Source: Methanobacteriota archaeon
GTDB taxonomy: Archaea > Thermoplasmatota > Poseidoniia > Poseidoniales > Poseidoniaceae
Length of the DNA: 5,053 nt
Reading direction: 5' to 3'
Assembly: GCA_018645535.1 (NCBI GenBank)
Contig: JABGWN010000073.1
Span: forward strand, 1 to 5,053
Shown: positions 1-4,955 of the stretch, piece after piece
How positions within the stretch are numbered: the stretch's first letter is position 1
Layout: each line of letters starts with the position of its first letter
The notes under the pieces: model-generated
Databases searched by the model: none
What the model saw: the letters and a program-made list of their open reading frames with translations, nothing else
What the model was told of the DNA's origin: nothing
Made by a program: the position numbers and the translations under genes

Positions 1-153
1 GCGACACAAAAAGCACTCATACAACTCCAAGAAGTTGCTCGAATTGGCGGAAACGTCTTCGATGAACTGATGGAAACCGTCAAGGTTGCAAGCCTTGGAC
101 AAATCACTGATGCATTGTTCCGAGTTGGCGGGCAGTACAGAAGAAACATGTGA
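1..153 (+). CDS. B12-dependent acyl-CoA mutase (methylmalonyl-/isobutyryl-CoA mutase type), C-terminal fragment
   Basis: This is the last 50 codons of a gene that begins before the window, read in frame from base 1 to TGA at 151-153. The end of the protein contains SLGQITDALFRVGGQYRRNM, preceded by a helix with ARIGGNVFDELMETV. This resembles the C-terminal end of the substrate-binding (TIM-barrel) part of methylmalonyl-CoA mutase-family enzymes, and most closely the ending I recall for fused isobutyryl-CoA mutases (IcmF). Such enzymes rearrange the carbon skeleton of branched and linear acyl-CoA esters with adenosylcobalamin, in propionate or branched-chain amino and fatty acid metabolism. 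Only the tail is visible, so I cannot tell methylmalonyl from isobutyryl specificity, nor whether a B12-binding or G-protein domain is fused upstream. The family is fairly certain; the substrate is not. Confidence 0.72.
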   Translation, partial: ATQKALIQLQEVARIGGNVFDELMETVKVASLGQITDALFRVGGQYRRNM

Positions 154-155
154 TG

Positions 156-193
156 CTCTCATTTCGAAATAGATTGTTTCAACTTTTTGAGAG
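156..193 (+). terminator. possible weak terminator after the mutase gene
   Basis: Just after the mutase stop, CTCTCA (156-161) can pair with TGAGAG (188-193). The loop contains the palindrome ATTTCGAAAT (161-170, sharing one base with the stem) and a TTTTT run at 184-188. The stem is only 6 bp with a long loop, so the T-rich tract may matter more than the hairpin, as is usual in archaeal termination. Low confidence. Confidence 0.25.
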
Positions 194-210
194 TGTTAAT
201 TCCTGATTCT

Positions 211-221
211 GGAAAATATAT
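211..221 (+). promoter_or_regulatory. archaeal TATA-like promoter element
   Basis: GGAAAATATAT fits an archaeal TATA box with a purine-rich flank on its 5' side, where TFB would bind. A start site about 25-27 bases downstream would fall near 240-248, leaving about 30-40 bases before the ATG at 279. It is the best TATA-like sequence I see in the gap between the mutase and the exporter, and it supports the small reading frame at 279-446 (and perhaps the exporter) being transcribed from here. Three head-to-tail TATTG units (219-233) start inside the box. Confidence 0.45.
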
Positions 222-278
222 TGTATTGTATTGACAAAATAAAGATACATTCATAACCTTTGATGTAGATTTCCGAAC

Positions 279-446
279 ATGACAGAAACAAACAAGTCAG
301 ACGCTAACCAAAATGAGTCCTTCCTCAGAGCATTATCGAAGACAATGAAACAGAACAAATTCATGACTCTCTTTGCAAGAGCTACGGCTGAGGCAAACTC
401 ACAACATGATCCCTGGGACGGTGGCTATACCTTCTTCATACTGTGA
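279..446 (+). CDS. small hypothetical protein, 55 aa
   Basis: This small reading frame runs from ATG (279-281) to TGA (444-446). The predicted protein starts MTETNKSDANQNESFLRA and ends DPWDGGYTFFIL. Its first 15 residues are polar and probably unstructured, residues 15-40 could form an amphipathic basic helix, and the tail is aromatic and hydrophobic. I recognise no family. Support is indirect: a good TATA-like box lies at a suitable distance upstream, it fills most of the gap between two genes on the same strand, and its composition looks protein-like. There is no Shine-Dalgarno sequence, although leaders without one are common in archaea. It ends 34 bases before the exporter start, so the two could share a transcript. 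It could also be a chance frame or the remnant of a longer gene. Confidence 0.45.
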   Translation: MTETNKSDANQNESFLRALSKTMKQNKFMTLFARATAEANSQHDPWDGGYTFFIL

Positions 447-480
447 AAGGTATCAATACTGAAACCCACAGGCCTAGTCT

Positions 481-1101
481 ATGGAAATTGCTTGGGAGGC
501 TCTACTCGCCGCAAGCACGGTATTTTTCCTAGGTGCGATTTCACCAGGGCCAAGTTTACTGATGGTTATTCGCAATACAATCGTTGGCGGAAGACGTCGA
601 GGTGTCATGTGCGCTATTGGCCACGGAATTGGTTTTGGCCTCTACGCAGGCATCGCTATTTTTGGCTTAATCGTCTTACTTGAAGAAGCGCCTGGACTGT
701 TTCTCATTCTGCAAGTTATCGGAATTCTTTTGCTCATCTGGTATGGCTATCTCATGTGGATTCATGCTGCAGATGAGCATGAACAAATTGGAGACGGGGA
801 AGCAAGAGGATTCTTAGAAGGCTTTTCAATCGCTTTTTTCAATCCTAAAATTGCTCTTTTCCTTGTTGCAGTTTTGGCTCAAGTTCTCGATGCAGGAATG
901 GGACTGGCAACAAAGTTGAGTATCGGTTTCGTCGGTATGGCAATCGATATGATTTGGTACATCATTGTCGCATTACTACTCACAGGAACGCCATTACTTG
1001 AGTGGTTGCGTACAAATGGCAAGGCCGTTAACAGAACAACTGCTGTAGTTTTGTGGATTTTTGCATTGTCAGTTATCATTTCAACTGCGCTTCCATCTTA
1101 G
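481..1101 (+). CDS. LysE/RhtB-family amino-acid exporter
   Basis: A 206-residue, strongly hydrophobic inner-membrane protein of the LysE/RhtB (RhtB/YggA) family, whose characterised members export amino acids or related small molecules by proton antiport. The length is typical. The hallmark GAISPGPS lies at residues 18-25 in the first membrane helix, followed by the basic loop RNTIVGGRRRG (31-41) and the conserved GHGIGFG (47-53). Further hydrophobic segments lie at about 53-68, 72-94, 115-135, 147-168 and 185-204, and the family-typical NPK is at 121-123. The loop at 95-110 is acidic. An in-frame TAG at 475-477 closes the frame upstream, so the ATG at 481 is the first possible start. No Shine-Dalgarno sequence precedes it; CTATAC at 425-430 could be a TATA element of its own. 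The stop codon overlaps the stop of fpg on the other strand. The substrate cannot be read from the sequence. Confidence 0.9.
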   Translation: MEIAWEALLAASTVFFLGAISPGPSLLMVIRNTIVGGRRRGVMCAIGHGIGFGLYAGIAIFGLIVLLEEAPGLFLILQVIGILLLIWYGYLMWIHAADEHEQIGDGEARGFLEGFSIAFFNPKIALFLVAVLAQVLDAGMGLATKLSIGFVGMAIDMIWYIIVALLLTGTPLLEWLRTNGKAVNRTTAVVLWIFALSVIISTALPS

Positions 1102-1997
1102 CGTTGACATCGAGGACAAAGGAACGTAGAACGTCCAGATTGCGTAATTCGTTCAATCGTTCCTCCACATCCTTCCTTAAGACAAGGCCCATCTTCCCGA
1201 TCATATGCTTGGAAATGATGTCCAAAGTAACCCAATGTACCATTCACATCAGCAAAATCATTGAGAGAACTTCCTCCAACTTCGACAGCTTGGTGGAGAA
1301 CTTCAATCACTTTCTCCACCAAAAGTGAAAGTTTTGTTGTTGGCTTCCCATCTTTACGAACAAGTGTTTTGCTGCTTCGAGTAGGATGAATCCCTGAGCG
1401 ATGAAGAGCTTCACAAGCGTAGATATTTCCGACTCCAACAACAACTCTTTGATCGAGTAATGCGACTTTGATATTCGTAGATTTATTCTTCAAGGCCTTT
1501 GCAAGTTGATTTGCATCCCAATTAAGGAGAGGTTCTGGCCCAAGACTTTCAAGCAGGAAATGGATTTCTTCTTCACCAATGTCTATTAAATCCATAATTC
1601 CAAAACGGCGCGGATCTGTGTATACTGCAACACTTCCATCGTCAAATTGGAATTCCACATGGTCATGGCGTCCATCGAAACCTGTCGCAGTACCAAAACG
1701 TGACATCTCGTTTATTGATTGAGAATAAGTTCTCACCTTCGTATCATCGAAGAGAGTATATCGACCCGACATTCCAAGATGAGAGAGGATGATACGTCCA
1801 TCATCTAAATCGATGAGGAGATATTTCGCCCGTCGGCGAATCGATTCTACTCGAGTCCCTGTTACGGTTCGTTCAAAATCTGTTGGAAATGGAAATCTGA
1901 GACCTTCTCTTCGAAGTATGACCTTTGTAATCATCCTACCAACCATTGCTTGTTCCAAACCGCTTCGAACAGTTTCAACTTCTGGTAATTCAGGCAG
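1098..1997 (-). CDS. mutM: formamidopyrimidine-DNA glycosylase (Fpg/MutM), CTG start
   Basis: Base-excision repair enzyme of 299 residues that removes 8-oxoguanine and ring-opened purines and nicks the abasic site. Read from CTG at 1997-1995 the N-terminus is (M)PELPEVETVRSG. This supplies the catalytic Pro nucleophile and Glu directly after the initiator, and Lys58 in RRAKYLL becomes Lys57 of the mature protein, as in E. coli. The helix-two-turn-helix carries GVGNIYACEALHRSGIHP (about 188-205). The C-terminal zinc finger has Cys272, 277, 294 and 297 in C-x4-C-x16-C-x2-C spacing, with QSGRSTF between. An in-frame TGA at 2009-2007 excludes any earlier start; the later TTG at 1958-1956 would lose the active site. 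A GAGGTGAT Shine-Dalgarno sequence overlaps the end of flpA, so translation is probably coupled. The x4 finger spacing and GCGGTI/QSGRSTF wording recall alphaproteobacterial Fpg, suggesting acquisition from bacteria. Family certain; bacterial origin inferred. Confidence 0.95.
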   Translation of the reverse strand: MPELPEVETVRSGLEQAMVGRMITKVILRREGLRFPFPTDFERTVTGTRVESIRRRAKYLLIDLDDGRIILSHLGMSGRYTLFDDTKVRTYSQSINEMSRFGTATGFDGRHDHVEFQFDDGSVAVYTDPRRFGIMDLIDIGEEEIHFLLESLGPEPLLNWDANQLAKALKNKSTNIKVALLDQRVVVGVGNIYACEALHRSGIHPTRSSKTLVRKDGKPTTKLSLLVEKVIEVLHQAVEVGGSSLNDFADVNGTLGYFGHHFQAYDREDGPCLKEGCGGTIERITQSGRSTFLCPRCQR

Positions 1998-2000
1998 GAA

Positions 2001-2008
2001 ATCACCTC
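2001..2008 (-). promoter_or_regulatory. strong Shine-Dalgarno sequence of fpg, overlapping the flpA stop
   Basis: Reading on the minus strand, GAGGTGAT matches eight consecutive bases of the complement of the archaeal 16S rRNA 3' end (GGAGGTGATC). It contains the flpA stop TGA (2004-2002) and sits three bases before the CTG at 1997-1995. Its position decides the fpg start: it is correctly placed for the CTG and far too distant (about 42 bases) for the TTG at 1958. Confidence 0.85.
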
Positions 2009-2706
2009 ATACGAATGACAAACAAGGCGTGCTGATCTTCAAATCCAGTCAAGTTAATGTGTTCAAGGACTTCAACATGCTCCTCTAACTGATTGTATGC
2101 ATTAGCAAAGACTTCCGTTTCATTACCATCTTGTTGACGTTCACTAGCAGCCTTAAGAGAGAGTAAACCAATACCACCTTTGGCTAAGAAGCGCTTTGTG
2201 GCTGTCAAGAATATGTCGACTTGTCCAGCTTGTGCCACATCTTGGAATAACCAATCGACCTTTGATGGAACAAGAACACCCCATGCATCGTATTTACGAG
2301 CATCACCTAAAACAGGAACCAAACCTGGACGCTGGCGAGCAAGGTAGGTAAGGTCTCGAAGACATCGCGGTGCTAAATCAACGGCCACAAGTCGCCCTCT
2401 TGATTCGTTATCCTGACCACAAAGATGATCGTGAAGATGAGAAATTGTGGTGCCATGTCCTGCACCAAGATAGAGAACCGTAGTCCCTTCTTCAGGCAAT
2501 AACATCGATGGATCTTTTCTCGTTCGTAGAAGACCTGCAGCAAGTTTTGACCGATTCGGATCCCATCTTCGATGCTCAACGCCTCGGAATTTACGAAGTG
2601 ATTCCCCTCGTACGGCGACTCCAGGGTTTGCATTTACAGTCCATAGATTCCGTCCTTCTTGTAGGACTGAATGGGACAGTGGGCGCTTTTTCCTTGAACC
2701 AGCCAT
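2002..2706 (-). CDS. flpA: fibrillarin-like rRNA/tRNA 2'-O-methyltransferase
   Basis: The catalytic subunit (234 aa) of the archaeal C/D-box RNP. Guided by C/D sRNAs and held by Nop5 and L7Ae, it transfers methyl groups from S-adenosylmethionine to ribose 2'-hydroxyls of rRNA and tRNA. Visible fibrillarin features in order: the WDPNRSKLAAG block (49-58) with Lys54; the SAM loop VLYLGAGHGTTISH (77-90), where the usual GAASGTT reads GAGHGTT; acidic Asp110 in VAVDLAPR (family usually Glu); GDAR at 134-137; FQDVAQAGQ (154-162) with Asp156; LLSLKA (181-186) with Lys185; and FEDQHAL (222-228) with His226. The K-D-K-H catalytic tetrad is complete. The ATG at 2706-2704 follows a GAGGTGAT ribosome site that overlaps the nop5 stop. 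The first 25 residues are basic and not part of the conserved fold. Placed between nop5 and fpg with 9 and 4 intervening bases, it is clearly operonic. Confidence 0.96.
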   Translation of the reverse strand: MAGSRKKRPLSHSVLQEGRNLWTVNANPGVAVRGESLRKFRGVEHRRWDPNRSKLAAGLLRTRKDPSMLLPEEGTTVLYLGAGHGTTISHLHDHLCGQDNESRGRLVAVDLAPRCLRDLTYLARQRPGLVPVLGDARKYDAWGVLVPSKVDWLFQDVAQAGQVDIFLTATKRFLAKGGIGLLSLKAASERQQDGNETEVFANAYNQLEEHVEVLEHINLTGFEDQHALFVIRMR

Positions 2707-2709
2707 AAA

Positions 2710-2717
2710 ATCACCTC
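2710..2717 (-). promoter_or_regulatory. strong Shine-Dalgarno sequence of flpA, overlapping the nop5 stop
   Basis: GAGGTGAT on the minus strand, again eight bases complementary to the archaeal 16S 3' end, three bases before the flpA ATG at 2706-2704. The nop5 stop TGA (2718-2716) overlaps its first two bases. The extended string TGAGGTGATTT and its distance to the start codon are identical to those at the flpA/fpg junction. Confidence 0.88.
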
Positions 2718-3723
2718 AACGACGTGGGGGTTGTGAGAATTCATTTCGAATCGCAGTGACCTTTGCTTCGATCTCATCCACTTCATCATCACCCCAAGGA
2801 GTACCTTCGAATGCATCTACTCTTGCTGCAATGCTAATTTTAGCCGCAAGCATTCGAGCGATTTTACCACGTACCCAACGAGGGGACCGTGAAATCCATG
2901 GATGCATGAAGATGTGCCCATGCTTTGGAGGAGGCGTTCCACTTCTGATGTGACTGAAGAATGCTTTCTCAGCACCTAATACCTGAACAGTTCCAGCAGG
3001 CAAGCGGGCAAATCGTGTTCGGCCATGAGCCTCAACACACAATCGTGCGGCCAACATAGGCCCGACAAGTGCTGAGACAGAAGGAAGATGAGATTCAGTG
3101 GATTCACGAATGGCATGTTCTAATCGATCAAGTTGTCTTCTTTGATTTGCGACCATGCAGCCCCAATCATGAAGGGCATTCCATTCTGAAGATGATGGGT
3201 CGTCATATGCAGGTTCAACATCAAGGAGTATTGCTAATTCGGATAATGATGTTAAATCCACCATAGATTTTGCAAGACCAGTTCTATCTCCTTCGAAGCG
3301 AGCACTTGGTAAGAAGAGTCCAATCCATTCAACGAGCCGTGCTTCCATCGTAAGGTGAAGTGTTCGAAGTTCATCACTCGCCCGCAAAAGATGTTCAAGT
3401 CGGCGATCAGGATCTCCAGCAGACATCGCTACGCCTTCTTCTGCAATCGACAATGCGGCTGTATCAGCAGACATTTGTTGTTCGTCTGTTGGAAGAGGAT
3501 AGTTGGCGTCGGGGAGATTTTCTGAACCATGGGGTGTAGGTTTGGCTTCTGGAAACCTCTCGTGAAGAAGTTTGGCTTCTGGAGGCAATTGGCCCTGGGC
3601 AACTAATTGCAAGCGTTCTTTAGCACCTTGAACTGAGAAATTCCCGTCGTTTACTTCGATGTCAAGAAAGTCACCATTTTCGTTTACGACGGCTGCAGAT
3701 TGCCAAGAATACCAGAGCCACAT
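2716..3723 (-). CDS. nop5: Nop5 (Nop56/58-family) C/D-box RNP scaffold protein
   Basis: The scaffold of the archaeal C/D-box methylation RNP; it binds fibrillarin through its N-terminal domain, dimerises through a coiled coil and binds the L7Ae-sRNA complex through its Nop domain. From ATG at 3723-3721 it has 335 residues; a TTG at 3729-3727 would add two. The N-terminal domain (about 1-60) is poorly conserved, followed by a low-complexity acidic linker (about 60-105), a helical coiled-coil stretch (about 105-210) and a clear Nop domain (about 215-307) with ALVGPMLAARL, AGTVQVLGAEKAFFSH, PPPKHGHIFMHP and RGKIARMLAAKISIAARVD. The common IFQHP reads IFMHP. There is no long Lys/Glu-rich C-terminal tail of the kind seen in many archaeal Nop5 proteins. 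No clear Shine-Dalgarno sequence precedes either start, and the frame is open upstream to a TAG at 3783-3781, so the exact N-terminus is unsure. It is first in a tight nop5-flpA-fpg operon. Confidence 0.94.
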   Translation of the reverse strand: MWLWYSWQSAAVVNENGDFLDIEVNDGNFSVQGAKERLQLVAQGQLPPEAKLLHERFPEAKPTPHGSENLPDANYPLPTDEQQMSADTAALSIAEEGVAMSAGDPDRRLEHLLRASDELRTLHLTMEARLVEWIGLFLPSARFEGDRTGLAKSMVDLTSLSELAILLDVEPAYDDPSSSEWNALHDWGCMVANQRRQLDRLEHAIRESTESHLPSVSALVGPMLAARLCVEAHGRTRFARLPAGTVQVLGAEKAFFSHIRSGTPPPKHGHIFMHPWISRSPRWVRGKIARMLAAKISIAARVDAFEGTPWGDDEVDEIEAKVTAIRNEFSQPPRR

Positions 3724-3853
3724 ACCCAACGGGAAGGTGTCTTCAAATTCAACCTTGTTGTTACCTATTGGGAAATGGTTCTATTCCTAGAAGAAAATAC
3801 AATTTGCTAAGACCCAACCATTATGATTAAATGATGAAGGTAGATGGCAAGTC
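3724..3853. promoter_or_regulatory. divergent promoter region between nop5 and tfs
   Basis: About 130 bases separate two genes transcribed away from each other. On the plus strand AAAATACA (3794-3801) is a TATA-like box that would place a tfs start site near 3822-3826, about 30 bases before its ATG; GAAGGT (3836-3841) is a partial Shine-Dalgarno sequence, rather far (12 bases) from the ATG. On the minus strand, ATTTAATCATAA (3832-3821) or TTGTATTTTC (3803-3794) could serve nop5, but neither is convincing. A divergent promoter is needed here by layout; the exact elements are guesses. Confidence 0.4.
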
Positions 3854-4204
3854 ATGTTTTGCCCGAATTGCGGTACGCTGTCATTCCCAAGTCCTTCTGG
3901 TGACATCACGTGTACCAACTACAAATGTGGCTATACCGGACCTGCAAATGTGAAAATGAAGGTGCAGGGGAAAGAAATCGATCTCTCCAAAACTAAAACG
4001 ACAACAAAGGCAGAAAAGAGAGAATACGATATCATCAAAGATTCAGATCAGAGAAAAGGCGTATTATCTACTGAATCCTATATGTGTCCAAAGTGCGATT
4101 GTACGGAAGTCTACTTTTATCTTGAACAAACTCGATCATCTGATGAACCAGAAACAAGAATGCTAACATGCAAAGATTGTGGTCACGGATGGAGAGAATA
4201 CTGA
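3854..4204 (+). CDS. tfs: transcription factor S (TFS/RpoM), transcript-cleavage factor
   Basis: A 116-residue archaeal homologue of TFIIS and of the RNA polymerase subunits Rpb9/A12.2. It enters the polymerase secondary channel and stimulates cleavage of backtracked RNA, rescuing stalled elongation and improving fidelity. The N-terminal zinc ribbon has Cys3, 6, 20 and 25 (CPNC...CTNYKC). A charged linker (about 34-70, rich in Lys, Thr and Glu) leads to the C-terminal ribbon with Cys78, 81, 106 and 109 (CPKC...CKDC). The hairpin QTRSSDEPETR (92-102) carries the acidic pair Asp97-Glu98 needed for cleavage, and the protein ends GHGWREY as in the family. Length is typical. The ATG gives CPNC at residues 3-6 as expected. 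Both ribbons and the acidic pair are intact, so this should be the active factor rather than an inhibitory paralogue. It converges on pcna with a single base between stops. Confidence 0.96.
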   Translation: MFCPNCGTLSFPSPSGDITCTNYKCGYTGPANVKMKVQGKEIDLSKTKTTTKAEKREYDIIKDSDQRKGVLSTESYMCPKCDCTEVYFYLEQTRSSDEPETRMLTCKDCGHGWREY

Positions 4205-4205
4205 A

Positions 4206-4955
4206 TCAGTAATCACTTTCAACACGTGGTGCAAGGAAGTAATCAACTTCAGCAGCACCGTCTTCGAATGTGAAATTCATTGCCAGTGGGAAGTTCTCTC
4301 CAAATTGAATTGTAACACTGTCTTGAGGCCCAAAGCGTCGAGACAATGGTTCAAGGTATGTCAGACTGTATTGGCTACGGGCAGCTCCACTGCAAACCAA
4401 TTCTTCGACTTCATCCTTATCGAATGAGATATCGACAGAGTCGGTATTGTTTCGAACATGTACTTTGAATGAAGAGTCATCAATACTGAAGTTAACCAAG
4501 TCTCCAACTTGCTTTGCTGCTTTGAGGGCTTGTCCAAGTTCAGAACCATTCATGACAACTTTGCACGGAAGGTCAAGTTTGGGCAGAGATGGTGGTGCCG
4601 GCATTGTTGAGTTGTCGAGAGGACGTAGATTTCGTACAATCTTGCCTAGGCTCATTGTGAAATCTCCACCTTCTTGGTGTGTCATTTCAATGAGTTCACC
4701 GACTGAACCGAGCGATGTGACTTCTCGAATTTTCTTCATCTCCAATCCGATTTGCTTAGAATCGAGTTCCCATCCATCAAAAGCTGCTGCATCCACGGTC
4801 AATTTGATCATCGCAACGTGCGATGAATCGACAACTCGTACAGTTAGGCCATCTTCTGCAAAGTCGAAGCGAGCATCCTCGATAACAATCATGAGTGTAT
4901 CGAGGATCTTGGTTATCAGTTCTTGACGGGCTGTGACGTTCAACATATGAGGCAT
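4206..4955 (-). CDS. pcn: DNA polymerase sliding clamp PCNA
   Basis: The 249-residue archaeal proliferating cell nuclear antigen, which forms a trimeric ring around DNA and tethers DNA polymerases, FEN1, ligase and RNase HII; RFC loads it. Length is as usual. The first domain contains EDARFDFAEDGLTVRVVDSS (26-45) followed by HVAMIKL, the family block that precedes the clamp's first inner helices. The interdomain connecting loop, which binds PIP-box partners, corresponds to about 112-132, including NSTMPAPPSLPKLDLP. The second domain repeats the fold (VVMNGSELGQALKAAKQVGD, 133-152), and the C-terminus LAPRVESDY matches the LAPRIE-type ending. ATG at 4955-4953 is preceded by TAGGG directly upstream; an ATG three codons later (4946-4944) is an alternative giving MLNVTARQEL. 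TTCATAAG (4994-4987, minus strand) is a possible TATA-like element, giving a very short leader. Only one pcn copy is visible. Confidence 0.96.
   Translation of the reverse strand: MPHMLNVTARQELITKILDTLMIVIEDARFDFAEDGLTVRVVDSSHVAMIKLTVDAAAFDGWELDSKQIGLEMKKIREVTSLGSVGELIEMTHQEGGDFTMSLGKIVRNLRPLDNSTMPAPPSLPKLDLPCKVVMNGSELGQALKAAKQVGDLVNFSIDDSSFKVHVRNNTDSVDISFDKDEVEELVCSGAARSQYSLTYLEPLSRRFGPQDSVTIQFGENFPLAMNFTFEDGAAEVDYFLAPRVESDY

Noticed and set aside
161..170. palindrome ATTTCGAAAT as an operator
   Set aside because: A 10-base AT-rich palindrome in an intergenic region, occurring once and upstream of the TATA-like box, is not enough to claim a regulator site.
1053..1328. 91-codon plus-strand frame spanning the end of lysE and fpg
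   Set aside because: It overlaps two solid genes in other frames, and its sequence shows no recognisable motif.
1956..1958. TTG at 1958-1956 as the fpg start
   Set aside because: It would remove PELPEVETVRSG including the catalytic Pro and Glu, and has no ribosome site at a suitable distance.
1789..2088. 99-codon plus-strand frame across the fpg/flpA junction
   Set aside because: It is antisense to the conserved Fpg N-terminus and fibrillarin C-terminus; no independent support.
4447..4926. 159-codon plus-strand frame opposite pcn
   Set aside because: It lies wholly within the unmistakable PCNA gene on the other strand, has no family features, and is rich in Ser/Arg/Thr as expected of an antisense shadow.
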